64,000 nt of DNA from Haberlea rhodopensis (Eukaryota > Streptophyta > Magnoliopsida > Lamiales > Gesneriaceae): the NCBI GenBank assembly GCA_907163345.1, contig CAJQUN010000456.1, positions 62,001-126,000 of the forward strand, read 5' to 3'. The translations under genes and the position numbers were made by a program. The notes under the pieces were generated by a model that did no database searches, was not told the DNA's origin, and worked only from the letters and a program-made list of their open reading frames with translations. Shown piece by piece: positions 52,216 through 64,000 of this stretch (position 1 is the stretch's first letter; each line of letters opens with the position of its first letter).

Positions 52216-55020
52216 CTATAATAGCAGATCTTTCCATTGACCATCATCTAGAGATAAAATGTTGACTTTGGGCACGTGTGCAAGCTTCCATTCCTCTCCG
52301 CCCTTGAGTTTCTGTCGAACAAGTCTATCTATAAATTCCACTGAAAAATCAGCTAGTTCCACATATTGAAGACTATTCAAGTGCTCGATGCCCGATGGCA
52401 ACTCCCTCATTAAATTGCAATGCCAAATAGATAGCGTTTCCAGATAAGGCATGGAACCCTTCTCTACTTCTATCCATCTCAATCCTCTTAATTTGAATAG
52501 CCACAATTTCTTGAGACTCTGAAATCCTCTGCCCCTGAATCTTAATCCCTCGCCTTCATAAGCAAAATTATACAGTTTTAGGCATACCAGATGGGGCAAA
52601 ACTCCAAGGTGTTGCAATAGATCCTCTCTCAATCTGCTCCATCCGAGTTGCACCTCAGTGAGCCCATGAAGAAAATGCATCCACTGCGGTAACTTCTCCA
52701 AACGTCCATGAAGCACAACTTTACGAAGAACTGAGAATGTGGGAGGAGGCACAGAGTGATCCAAATCCATCACCTCGCCCTCATCAACTGCGAAAATGCG
52801 TAAAGATCGTAGGTTGATAAGCTTTGCTAGAGAAGAGCAAAGATCCATTCCATCTTCTCTTCTTAGCTTTTTAATGCATAATCTCCGTAGTTTAGTTAGC
52901 TTCCCTATTTCTCGCACTATTTTAATTCCATCAACTTCATCTGCATCTATATAACATAGCTTTTGTAAGGCTGTCAGATAACATCCTATCTCATATGGAG
53001 CCTTAAAGCTTTGTGGTTGGCCAGAGGAAAAGGTGTCATGTGAACTTATATGTGCGTACACTAAGAGATGCCGAAGTTTGCGGAGTTTCAGAATTTCAAT
53101 TGGCAATTCGGTCACTCTGCACTGCACGAGGTCTAACGTCTCTAGATTTTGAAGATTTCCAATTGATTTAGGAATGAGTTTGATATTTGTCCTCCTTAGG
53201 CAAAGATACTTGAGGTAATATAGTTTGAAAACTTCACTTGGGATTTTATCTAATGGAGCTCCTCTTAGATCTAAAACTTTTAAGAGCCTACAGCCACCTC
53301 GCAGAACCCTGTGTAAAATATGTACAGATTCTGAATCTTCAAATTCAAACCAGAAAAGAGAGACAAGATACTTAACATTGTAGGATTCTTGTGCATTAGT
53401 AAATTTAGAGTGAATCGCCATGCGCCGAATCTTATTAGGCCACCTTGTTTTTTCTCCACTGGTTGGTAAAAATATATTGCACTCTCTTGACTTTGAAATG
53501 ATGTATTCTCGTAGGATGTCATGGACACGAAACTTTCTAGGCCTACCATCCTCGTATGTGTCTGCTACTTGAATTAGACTTCTGCTGACAAGTTCACTAA
53601 GATAGACCTCCGCGACTTCTTCCTCTGTCTTCCCTTGTTTTAACTCCACAAATCCTTCTGCTATCCACAGCCTGATCATCCTCCATTTCTCAAGCAACTC
53701 AAATTCTAGAAAAATGCTCATGTATAAGATGTAAGCTTTCAGATAGTGTGGTAAGTCGTAATAACTGAGATAGAGTAATTTCACCATTCGTTTCAGACTG
53801 TCTCCTTCTAATTCAATGCCAATGTTGAGTTCAAACATTTTCCATTCTTCAGGAATTTGCTTCTTGGTAGCTAAGAGGCCACCAATTACAACAATCGCAA
53901 GTGGCAACCCCTCGCATCTCTTTAGGATACTTGCAGAAACTTCTTTTAAATAAGGAGGACATGATTTTCCGGGAAACGCCTTTTTGTAAAACAATTCTTC
54001 TGATTCTTCAGCATTCAAAGGCTCTAAATTATACAAGTGGCCGTTGGTCTCACTGCAAGCAGCATTTCCTATGCTGTTAAAGCGTGTGGTGATGACTATG
54101 AAGCCAAGGGCACCAATTCTTGGAAAAGCATACCTGATGAATTCCCATACGTCTATTTTCCAAACATCATCAAGGACAATAATATATGTTTTATGCTGGA
54201 GAAAATTATAAATAATTTTTTTCATCTCATTGACATTCTTTGCTTCTAAGTCATGAGGTGGTTGTTCCTTAACCTCATTAACAAGCTGCTTAATTATGCT
54301 TTGCAAAAGATGCTCTGCTTTGAAAGACTCTGCAATAGTAACCCACACATGAAGATGAAAATTTGCTTTCACTAATGCATCATCATAGACCTTCTTCACC
54401 ATGGTGGTTTTACCCAACCCACCCATGCCTACCACTGAAATGACTTTAAGCCCATAATCAGTCAAGAAAAGCCACTCTAGAAGTTGCCTCTTTGGCTTTT
54501 CAATGCCCACAATATCTGCATCTTCCAGTAGAAGTGCATCTCCTCGACTGTCATACCATTCACTGCTTGTAAAAGTAGATCTTGAGCCTCTATCGATGAA
54601 AGCATATGTGTCCTTGAATCTCTGTTGACTCTTGGAAACATTATCTAGTCTCAACTTGATTGTTTGGATTTCAAAAGCAATCCGCCGACGGGTTTTCAAA
54701 TTTTTCACTGAGGCAAATAAATTTTTTTTGATGCACCCACTTAACTTATTTGGACTATAACGAGGATAGGCAAACCGGAGCATGTATTCCTGAAGAATAT
54801 CTTCAATGTCGTAAGTGATTTTGCGTACTTGATTGACCCATGCTTTGAGTTGGGGATCACTTTCTTCTTTTGCGTCAGCTACTCTAAGGAATGCTGTCAT
54901 GTGTTCCAATTCACCTTGAATATACTCGGCTTCGTTTCCAAGTCCTCCAAGTAATTCCTTCTCCTGTTGGAGAAAGAGAGATAATTGATTGAGAAGAAAA
55001 GATACCGCACTGTCTGCCAT
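52216..55020 (-). CDS. MADA-type CC-NB-ARC-LRR immune receptor (RPM1-like)
   Basis: A single uninterrupted exon of 934 residues. The N-terminal Rx-type coiled coil (about 1-150) starts MADSAVSFLLNQLSLFL, which fits the MADA motif, and has the EDVID-type segment YDIEDIL at 70-76. The NB-ARC domain (about 170-500) shows the P-loop GMGGLGKTT starting at 198, a kinase-2 IIVLDDVW near 280, GLPLAIVVIGGLL and a FRVHD motif near 497 in place of MHD. About a dozen irregular leucine-rich repeats run from about 545 to the end. Such receptors detect pathogen effectors, directly or through guarded host proteins, and form cation-permeable resistosomes. The RPM1-like clade is inferred from overall wording. 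Intronless structure is common for this group. No disabling change is seen. Confidence 0.95.
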   Translation of the reverse strand: MADSAVSFLLNQLSLFLQQEKELLGGLGNEAEYIQGELEHMTAFLRVADAKEESDPQLKAWVNQVRKITYDIEDILQEYMLRFAYPRYSPNKLSGCIKKNLFASVKNLKTRRRIAFEIQTIKLRLDNVSKSQQRFKDTYAFIDRGSRSTFTSSEWYDSRGDALLLEDADIVGIEKPKRQLLEWLFLTDYGLKVISVVGMGGLGKTTMVKKVYDDALVKANFHLHVWVTIAESFKAEHLLQSIIKQLVNEVKEQPPHDLEAKNVNEMKKIIYNFLQHKTYIIVLDDVWKIDVWEFIRYAFPRIGALGFIVITTRFNSIGNAACSETNGHLYNLEPLNAEESEELFYKKAFPGKSCPPYLKEVSASILKRCEGLPLAIVVIGGLLATKKQIPEEWKMFELNIGIELEGDSLKRMVKLLYLSYYDLPHYLKAYILYMSIFLEFELLEKWRMIRLWIAEGFVELKQGKTEEEVAEVYLSELVSRSLIQVADTYEDGRPRKFRVHDILREYIISKSRECNIFLPTSGEKTRWPNKIRRMAIHSKFTNAQESYNVKYLVSLFWFEFEDSESVHILHRVLRGGCRLLKVLDLRGAPLDKIPSEVFKLYYLKYLCLRRTNIKLIPKSIGNLQNLETLDLVQCRVTELPIEILKLRKLRHLLVYAHISSHDTFSSGQPQSFKAPYEIGCYLTALQKLCYIDADEVDGIKIVREIGKLTKLRRLCIKKLRREDGMDLCSSLAKLINLRSLRIFAVDEGEVMDLDHSVPPPTFSVLRKVVLHGRLEKLPQWMHFLHGLTEVQLGWSRLREDLLQHLGVLPHLVCLKLYNFAYEGEGLRFRGRGFQSLKKLWLFKLRGLRWIEVEKGSMPYLETLSIWHCNLMRELPSGIEHLNSLQYVELADFSVEFIDRLVRQKLKGGEEWKLAHVPKVNILSLDDGQWKDLLL

Positions 55021-56878
55021 TTATGCCTGCTTAACAACCTACAGGTAGGATCCAATGATCCTTGTGTTATGCTGCAAGGTGGAAAGGATGTGAGGAAATA
55101 TTCTCGATATGAAATACACATCATAAATTTAAATTATGTGAATTCAGACTTCAGAGTCCTAATTATAACTCCATACTCGAGCTCTAACTAATGTCTACAC
55201 TAGCTCATAAAGCTATTTTTCTCAAGCAGCGATCGAGTTTGAGCTCTGCCAAGCATCAAGATTGTATGAAGACTAAAATGGCATTCCCTTTTCTTATGTC
55301 AATAACATGCAATTTATGCAAAAATTGACTGTGTTACGTAGTAGATAAACAATATTCAAAAAATTAACCATTATAGTTCAAGCTCCAGTGGCCTATGAAC
55401 TAGTGCATTGTTCATGACCCCGACTTGATTCCTTCTATGTTTGTGTAGTCTACCTCGATCTATTATGATTAAAGACTATCAGTTATTGTTGTCTTACAGA
55501 ACCATATGAACACAACTATTTAGCTGGTAATGCGACCCTACAGTGAGGGTTATTGTTGTCGTAAAGAACCATATGAACACAACTATTTAGCTGGTAATTC
55601 GACCCTACAGTGAGGGTATCACCGAGTACCCTCACCATAGATCAGCGGCTCACAGGATGGGGGCCATATAATTAGATCAACGGCTCACGTGATGGGACCA
55701 CATAAAAAAGTGTACGTGACGCATTGTGAACCATTGGACCGTGAGGGTATTAGCATTGCTGTATTTCGAATTTTGCCCAAGTCTACAGGTTTCTGAAATA
55801 ATTTAGTTCGACAACTTTTAGAACATGAGGATGGCTTTACATAAAAGTAGGAAAGGAGCAGCAGATTGAATCTCTTATCCCTGAAATGGAAAGCAATGGG
55901 AAAATGTAAGAAGTGGACTTTACCTTCGACTGGTGTGAAGATGATGAACTCTGAATTAAGGTCTCCAGCCAGAAATTTGCTGCACAAAAGATATCACTTA
56001 CAATTATTTGGGATTGATTTGGTGAAGTAAATGGATATTTCCGCAAGGACAGATTCTTTATTTCTTCTTGCTTCTTCTATAAGATGTCGATAAAACCATG
56101 GATTGTAAAACCATGTTGCTCCCTTGATTAGGTCAACGTTTTGATTTGAAAAGGTCAAAGTCAACTTTATTATTTTTTTACTTATTTAACTACATTTAAT
56201 TATGTCAAAAATACAATGAGCTCGTGGGCTTAATCCATATATAAACTTATATCTCTATTTGAGAATGATTCGAGTTCGAGTCCCATCAAACACAAAAAAT
56301 AAATATTTTCCTCAAATTATTTTCAGATGTTCCTTTGAACTTGTATTTGAGTTATAAAGCATAAGATTGATCTGAATTAAAAAATGATCTAAACTACATC
56401 TACACATTGGCCAAAAATCTCGCACTATCACTAATGCTATAATAATCATTTGCCCAGCAAACTCTTGAAAATAAAAGATTTGTTTGTGGATAGCCTATAG
56501 TCTATCTGCATTGGTCATAATTATGATTCGAATATCTCATATTTGAGTATCTGTCCCCAAGTAGTTGTAACCGCTGCTAAAAAAAAAGATTTGTTCTATT
56601 ATTGTCAAAATAAAGAAAGATTTAATTGTCTTGTAATTTAAAAACGAAAAAAATACGTTTGTCTTCCAGCTAGAATAAACATACTAATTAAAAACAAAAA
56701 ATTGGGATTATTTTTTATTAAAAATGATTTACATAAAATTATATTTGATCAGTTCTAAAAATTTGAGATTGGTATTACACAAACTCATATTATGAAACCA
56801 TTTTTTATGCGAAAATCATTGTATCTACTAAAAGAAAACAATATTTATTGTGTTACTAAATTATGTAATGGACTATGA
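55021..56878. other. NLR upstream region
   Basis: Should contain the NLR promoter and leader. Holds a 66-bp tandem duplication (listed separately). No protein-coding gene recognised; the 55685-55987 frame has no motif. Confidence 0.5.
55486..55617. repeat. 66-bp tandem duplication upstream of the NLR
   Basis: Two copies of a unit running from TATTGTTGTC through ACCATATGAACACAAC and ACCCTACAGTGAGGG, about 95% identical, in the 5' flank of the NLR gene. Confidence 0.85.
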
Positions 56879-56886
56879 TCTCAAGG

Positions 56887-57287
56887 TAGGGGTATGCATT
56901 CGGTTATAACCGAACCGATCGAATCGGATAGACCGAACCCAATTAATCGATTTTTATTTTTACCAAACCGTAACGACCGAATTATTTATTAAAACCCAAA
57001 TAACCGAACCGAATTAAATCGGTTATTTCGGTCGGTCATCGAATTAACCGATATTTTTTAAAAAATAAAAAAAATTAGATAATTTGATAGTAAAAATTAA
57101 AAAAATAGTTAATTATTAAAAAAATATTTTAAAAACTAAACAAATCTGGTAATTCGGTTAACCGATATTTTTGAAATGAAAATCGAAACCGAACCGAATT
57201 AACCGATGTTTTTAAAAAATCAAAATCGAATTAACCGAATCGAATTTCTGAATTAATTTGTTTTAATCGATGTTTTGCCCACCCCTT
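56887..57287. mobile_element. hAT-like MITE
   Basis: Starts TAGGGGTATGC and ends GCCCACCCCTT. The flanks TCTCAAGG (56879-56886) and TCTTAAGG (57288-57295) form an 8-bp target duplication with one mismatch. The subterminal CGGTTAT/AACCGAA words resemble those of the element at 8336, but the interiors differ. Confidence 0.75.
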
Positions 57288-57295
57288 TCTTAAGG

Positions 57296-58143
57296 AGAGT
57301 ATTCACAATCATTCTTTGGATAAGGCTTTTTTTTATTTTCCTTTTGTGAGTATAAACAGGGTATATATTAAAATAAAAACAGGTACAACAAAGAGTTCGA
57401 CAACTTCCATCATATATATCTACGACAACCGAAAAACAATAACAAAAACAATTATCAAACGTAATGGCTATCGATATTTAAAAGTCCTAAGTGGCGATTT
57501 GTTCCTTACAGAAAAAAGAATTAATATGTTAACACTAAAAGCTACGAACCTAACTAAATTACTTCTTCGAGTCGATTCAATTAATATTTTTTTATAAATA
57601 TCATTAGAATGACTTTGAATTGGATTTTTTTTTCTCAAAATTAAACAAAGTGAATAAAAGGAACTTTCAGGGAAATGTTTGTATTAGTTTGTTAAAAATG
57701 AATTGTAAAATAATTCGTTTCTTATTTTGTACTCGTACAATCAACATTTGTACCTAATTAATTAGATGTCGATCTCACTTGATTTTCTCAATAATTGTAT
57801 CATAATTATTATTATCTCTTCCAATAATTCTTGTATTAGAGTAGTAAGACTACTCCTATGCGACTTCTCATTTTCACCATTTTTAAGTATTATTCATTAA
57901 AATGCAAATGTTTTTATAATCAATATAGTCTTAAAATGGCCCTAGACTGATTCCTCAGACTAATTAATCACATAAATATACCAAAACAAATATTATTACA
58001 ATTAAGAGGGGTGATGTAATAGGCCAACATAAACTCCAGAAGGAGCAGAAAATAAAATATTTGCGACTGGAATTTGTTTATCTCATCTCAATTTCTTCAC
58101 TATCTATACAGAAATGCATTTTTCAAGAGTCGCGCACATTATC
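57296..58143. other. AT-rich intergenic DNA 3' of the XLG gene
   Basis: No gene recognised. It should contain the 3' untranslated region of the minus-strand XLG gene. Confidence 0.5.
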
Positions 58144-61100
58144 TTACTCTTGCGGGACAAATGGCGAGCTGCTCACTTCTGTCGTACTGTAAAACGAGTC
58201 TTCTCCACCCACGTCATAGTTCCCCCCTTCTTTCTCGTCATCCCATCGAACGACTTCCCTTATATACTTGAAAGCTTCATCCACCGTGGGTCGATCTCTC
58301 GCCCTCGATTGCCATACGAAGAGCTTTCGTCCAGTGAGGGATGCGTAAAGATCCTTGAATTTCATTGCTATGTAGAAGTAAGCTTGGTGCGCTAGCGACT
58401 GGTTGTTGTTATGGGGTCGAAGTGGACTAAAATCGGTGAACCATTCACAAGAACCAATAGGAGCCCGGTTGATTTTTTCCTCGAAAAGATCATACTTGTT
58501 CAAGACCAAGACGAATGGGGTGTCTTTGAAACATGGATGTCTGATCGTTTTCTCAAATAGGTCTCGACTTTGAATCATCTTGTTTTGAAGGACACCATTT
58601 TTGCTACCACCTATGTCTGGAGAAACACACACTTGATCGTAATCGCTCAGGGCGACACAGAAAACGACCACGCAAACGTCTTCGAACATTTCGACCCACT
58701 TGCATCCTTCACTCATCCCCTTGGCGTTAACTCTAATAAGTTGATACCTGATATCGAATTGTCAAGGAATATTTTTTGTCATAAATAAAAATACAACTTT
58801 TTAATAGGGAACAAAGATTTTGCAACACGAGACAACATTTATGTGGTTCAGTCACAACACCAAGATGTCTAAAACTTTTATTAAACTACTATATCACGCA
58901 ATTCATACAAATGAAAATAACTTGGACAAATATGATTCTTAATCTTATCTAAACTAAATCCAAATAAGATCACATTAAACATATATAATCTTAATAATAT
59001 AAAATCTCCTTATAAAGCATATGTTTTATTTAAGAGTATTATTACTTACTTTGTCTGAGGGGGAGGCACGGCATCAAGATTTTCAGTGTAGGTTTCTGAC
59101 ATTGGGCTACGACCATCCAGTGTGAACTCCATAAAGGCCAAACCGTTCCCTTGAGTCACCCCTTCGGCATAAAGTATATCACGGTCCGAGGGATCATATT
59201 CGTTGCTCGATATCTCAACAGCCTGTAAAAGTTCAAGTCAACATCAATGGCAGAATGCAGGTGATTTTACAAAATTGTGCAACTAAATTTACTAGTTAAT
59301 CCCGAAGTAAAAGATGATACCCTGCTTAAGAAGTACTCAGACACGTCAGGTAAAAAGTGAAGTTCATTCTTTCTCTTGTACGTTTGCTGTATGGCAGGAT
59401 CCCGCCATACTTCTTCAACAAGTGGAGCATATTCGCGCGTTGCAGCAGGAAAGAACGCATCTAAATCTCCTGTGGCTATGATATCCAGGAGCCAATCAGA
59501 GAAATGCTTCAATCTTGGATTGAGGGAATATACGCATTCATTATTTTCAATGGATTCCGAGCCTTCCCCTGTAAGATACGCACTCATTTACCATAACAAC
59601 TTTCTGAAATAATATTTGGTCTGCAATTTTTATTAATCATTGGGCAAATGTACATTCAGATTTCAAAAATAACAAATGTTATTTAAAATTTTTCACACTA
59701 TTTGAGATACTAGAGTAAATAATTAGTCGATTTTTCAAAGCTTAGAAACACCGAGGAGAGCACAAGTGTGGTAGAGGATCATCCATCACACAACTTAACC
59801 AGATAAACTTTTTCCAGGGTCTTAATGTGGCCGACAGAGCAAGATCGACAATATGTAATGCAAGTATGATTAGACATTACCAAATCAGTAAGCAACAGCT
59901 GATAATTTAGGAGTTTCCAATCAACCCAAACAAACTTGTAAATCTGGACGAGTATAAGAAAGATATATGGAAGAATATGTTGAGGAAACAGGAAAAAAAA
60001 AGAAGGTAATTCAGCAATAGTGATTCTTTTATTACCTGATTCAAGGACTAGTCCATCAGAACCTTGCCTTTTGGACTTTGATATAGCTTCCTCCTCAAAT
60101 CGTTCTCGTCCATCAAGCAGAATGCTGAGATACTTATACATGTTGCTCTGGATCATAAGCTTGATATCCTGCAGTTCTTCAAATGTAAACTTGCTTCCAT
60201 ACAAAAATTTGGCCTGTTTTGTGAGGAAAACAAGAGAAGTTAAGAAGATGTAAAATAAAAGGCTATGACAGGACAATCACCCTGTCATCTTAGAAATCAC
60301 TGGTACCTAAACTCAGCCAACCTAAACTCAGCCAACCGACGCCATCACAGGAATTGAGTTTTTTAAAATTGTTTACTTAGGTAGGTATTGTATAGAAAAC
60401 AACATGATTAATATGATATATGAAACATCAACCGAGAATCTTTAACGTCCTCAACCGAATCATCATTGATGCAGAATAAAAAAATAGTCGACTAAAAAAA
60501 AATTCATTCCCCCATTCAACACAGAGACCAATCATTCTGTTTTACTTATCCGGATTCATATTTTTTTTGAGTAAGAGGAAGAGAAATACTTGCAGATATA
60601 TGGAAAGAATGAAAAATGGGCAGAAGATATGGGAGAAGCGAGTCACTTACTCCAAGAAATTATGTCAATATCCCTGTTCAGAAATTTAAGGGGATCCACA
60701 GAATAAAACTTAACAAAATTCTTAGCTAAGTCTTGAATAAACAAAGAGAAAACGGTGTCCATGACACTTCAATGACTTAAAAGCTCAATCCTTGAAAATC
60801 TTTAAAATGCTTTAAAGAATAAAAAAATTCTACGTAATTAAATTCAACATGCAAATTCTTTTAATGATGTAACAGTTAATCCACACAGTAAATTATTTCT
60901 GGTGAAAGTTTAAGCAAAATTAGCTGTCGCTATGTCCTAGCAACGTCGTCACTTTTGACAACTTCATAATGGTTACCTGCTTGAAAATAGTACTGGTCCC
61001 GGAGCCTTGGAGTCCAAGTAGCAGAAGCTTCTGGATCTTTTTCTGTTCTTGATAATTTGGTACGGTAGTATAATTGCTAAGCTCATCCTTATGTAGATGA

Positions 61101-63106
61101 CGCTGACCTTGAGGTACAGGTAAAGAGAACAAGGAGCAGACAAATCTGGTTGATGCCTGGAAGAATTAAGAGTTGGTGAAAAGATTCATTGGACATCCTA
61201 CTAGATTTGGAAAATTTCATAACTATTCCTAAAATATACCTTTTCCCATATATTTCCTCTGATATTATTTTGTCCTTCCTCCTCGTAACGACCATCATCA
61301 TATACCCAAAAATGGGTATCCCGAGGACATTGCACATTTGCCAGCTGTATCACATACAAAACAACAAATAAAACTACTCTTAACAAAAGTGAAACCAAGA
61401 TTCAGCACAAAGTATACGTAATATATAGGATGAACCATAAAGTTGAAGGCCCACAGGATTGATCTAGAATATCAAGGAAAAAACTCACTTCTTTCCATTA
61501 CTAACTCCTTAATACCATGTCTTTTTTTATACAGTTAGTCTTCTAGCCCCTAACATGACAAGCCGATCGCAGCATTAAATGCTACAAAGTAAATACAAGG
61601 ATTTATTCATAATCATTGTGTACCATAAACTCTTACATTACATTAATATACAAAGGTATGATCAAAGCTTTACAAAAGAGCTAGAACACGCATAAGATCA
61701 TAAATTCCTTTTTCCCGAATCTTTTGCATATTATTAGTAGAATACAAATTTACACAAAGTTGTTTGTGATCTTTAGGTAATCAATATTCATGTAATTTGT
61801 ACAAGTACCATAACTACAAAAAAAGAACACGAACTCTCCTGTATCCCATCACTTTTCTACAATAGAATAACAAGATTCTCACATTAAGATCTGGCACAAA
61901 AAAAGACCAACCTTTAGTATTCTCAGCTCAAGTTTTGTTATTTCTCGGCCGTTGATGTATACCTCAGTATTCCCACTGCTTGCATGAGGACTAAGTTTTC
62001 CTGTAAAATTCAAGTTTGAACTTATAATTCGATCTGGTTTTTCTCCGTCCTGTCAAATTGGAATCCAAAAAAACAAATCAGCATTTTTCACTTTCCGAAA
62101 CAAGATTTTCAGCAATAATAATTAATGAAAAACATATTACCTTTCCCCATAGACCCGATTCCTTATCATACCAATAGTGGCCTGGCTTCAACTTCCTAGG
62201 AGGCAAAGGGCATCCGAAAAGTTCCGCCATCTCTTCTGGTTTCAGAGGACACCCATTAACAATCAACTGCTCTGGTCGAAGTTGGTTCGCTGAACACTCT
62301 TTTTCTGCTTTCATAATTTGTTTGACTTCCAAAGGACTAAGTAAACGTGACAAAAGCCTAGAATGTTTGCCCAATTTAGACCTCTTCGACTCGTCAATCG
62401 TTTCACCGATGCAAGTGACACATTTACGCCCTTCTGGCATCGAACCCATTGCTCTAAGCACACAATTGCTGCAATATTTTGCATCACAAACCAGACATGA
62501 TTCCTTGGTCTCCCATTTTCCTTTTCCACACCTGTAACACACCCTTTTTTGCTTTCTCTTCTTCTTTTCTTTGGTGACACCTACATATTCAGGAAATACT
62601 TGTTTCTCCGAATCTAAGACCCTCCTGTTGGATCTATCAACCGTATTAAAGGTGACCACCGTGGCTCTCCTGCCTTCATTGGAAGACTCTTTTGGAACAT
62701 TACTTCGCCGACTGTGCACTGAACCAGGGGAGGCCGAAGGGGATGGCGAAGAAAAATCGGCGTTTTGCAAAACAGATACCTCCGATTCGGAACTTCCTGA
62801 CATTCTAGGGCTGTTAGAATGACTTGCAACCCTTATGATACGAGAGACGGGTAAAGGGATTGGTTCCATAATGGGGGCCGTATCGCGAGTCACTGATCTT
62901 CTAGATTGGGAAACTGGTTCAGCAATTGGAATTGCATCTGCGTTCATATCAATGGGTTCGGCTTGGGGAATTTCATATATAATTGGCGGGCCATCATACT
63001 CTAATGCTATTGAATAATCCAGCTTATCGTCATCGGGAATTGGGACCCCTGGAGGAAGCATTTTCCTCACCATATCCCTCCAATCCTCAGACCCATTTTT
63101 CTCCAT
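58144..63106 (-). CDS. Extra-large guanine nucleotide-binding protein (XLG3-like)
   Basis: Eight coding exons join in frame: 62141-63106, 61912-62049, 61240-61344, 60977-61156, 60036-60213, 59321-59568, 59050-59222 and 58144-58747, giving 863 residues. The N-terminus (MVRKMLPPGVPIP, EYDGPP) and length fit XLG3. A basic KEKKKRKQKR stretch (possible nuclear localisation signal) precedes a Cys-rich region at about 187-240 (CYRCGKGKW, CLVCDAKYCSNC, CVTC). The C-terminal half is G-alpha-like. Its P-loop reads GLQGSGTST at about 449-457, with Thr where canonical G-alpha has Lys. NKYDLF is the NKxD guanine-specificity motif. XLGs pair with the plant G-beta-gamma dimer at the plasma membrane and in the nucleus, and act in root growth, hormone and immune signalling. 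All splice sites are GT-AG and no damage is seen. Confidence 0.94.
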
Positions 63107-64000
63107 GATTCCTCACACCAGTCTGCCTCCTCTTTTATCAAGCAAGGCCCCAGTTAATCACAATAAGTTTAGTTTCAATGTCCTAAAAATTCAATAAGTA
63201 CACTTTAAAACAAGTGGAACGCAAGATCTATAAAACAGAGAAGCAGAACAAATGGGGAGTTACAGTTATTTTAAATTAAGAAACAAAAATTATGAAGTAA
63301 TTAGCAACAATCAAAAGGCATTATTTCCCCCACAGAACAAATAAAAAATTACATGCACTGATGCACCATAGTCAATTCTGCAAGCATTCATAATTGAGAA
63401 AAATCCAAATCACAATGCAAATAGAAAACTTAAAACCCAAACCAAAAATCGACGGCCCAAGCAGACCACTTTTGCACTAAAAAACTATTCCAACAACTCG
63501 GCGCATAAAAATCAAACATCCATGAATTTTCAAATCAAAGTAGTCAACTTGAAAACAAATACTTCAAGATTCAGAAAGTTGAAAATTTCGGAGTCATATT
63601 TCCGACAAAGCACCAAATCCGACCCCAATCACAAAATCAACTACCAAGTTCTAAATCAGCTCAATTGCATCTCACTTCTTCCAAATTTTCAATCTCCTCC
63701 GAATTACAATTACAAATCCATAAATGGGCATCCAGATATTTCAAGAAAAATAGTGAAAAAAAAAATTAACTTTACAAAAAAGAACAAACTTTATGCTCGA
63801 AAGAACGGTGAAAATGAAAAATAAAGAGCTTTTCAAGCATACATGTACCTATTAATAAAAAGATAGGCAAAGAAGATGAATGGATCAATGAGACAAAAAG
63901 GTAAATTACTGGTAATAAAAGCTGCTTTCTTGGGCTTTAAAACTCTGAAAATCAAAAGGGTTAAAATATAATCTATGAAAGAATCTATCCTTTTGAAGAA
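63107..64000. other. XLG upstream region
   Basis: AT-rich. Probably contains the 5' leader, possibly with a leader intron, and the promoter of the XLG gene. The plus-strand frame at 63522-63824 has no motif and is not called. Confidence 0.5.

Noticed and set aside
63522..63824. 100-residue plus-strand frame upstream of the XLG gene
   Set aside because: Asn/Lys-rich translation of AT-rich leader sequence on the opposite strand; no motif.

Overview
This window is nuclear DNA from a flowering plant. The evidence is spliced genes with GT-AG introns and plant-only protein families: a DYW-type PPR protein, GEX1, BREVIS RADIX, an extra-large G protein, an ERD3-type methyltransferase and a CC-NLR. 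It also carries a dense set of plant transposable elements. A eudicot is likely; an asterid is only a guess. Six host protein-coding genes can be reconstructed with closed reading frames.

Layout. 0-6 kb: an intronless PPR-DYW RNA-editing gene (+) ends 189 bp from the stop of a six-exon GEX1 karyogamy gene (-). 6-30 kb has no host gene I can recognise and is built from mobile DNA: two TRIM-type mini-retrotransposons, a hAT-like MITE, a 6.5-kb LTR element with no gag or pol but with two large hairpin-forming tandem arrays and a captured serine-carboxypeptidase fragment, a 4-kb PIF/Harbinger element with a broken transposase, a solo LTR, an inverted-repeat foldback element and a second hAT-like MITE. 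30.4-36.7 kb is an apparently intact Mutator-like element with a perfect 9-bp target duplication. It carries two convergent uninterrupted genes, a MuDR-type transposase and a five-exon plant-mobile-domain (PMD) gene.

36.7-45.1 kb returns to host genes: an ERD3/PMT21-like Golgi methyltransferase (+) converges on a BREVIS RADIX family gene (-) whose long first intron holds a MITE. 45-52 kb is AT-rich intergenic DNA with a third TRIM. 52.2-55.0 kb is a single-exon MADA-type CC-NB-ARC-LRR immune receptor (-). 58.1-63.1 kb is an eight-exon XLG3-like extra-large G-alpha protein (-).

The host genes are functionally unrelated: organelle RNA editing, gamete nuclear fusion, cell-wall polysaccharide methylation, root and vascular growth, immunity and G-protein signalling. 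The most unusual material is in the transposons: the intact MULE with its PMD passenger, and the non-coding LTR element whose repeats show base changes that preserve hairpin pairing. Exon boundaries and target duplications were read by hand from the sequence; no alignment or database search was run.
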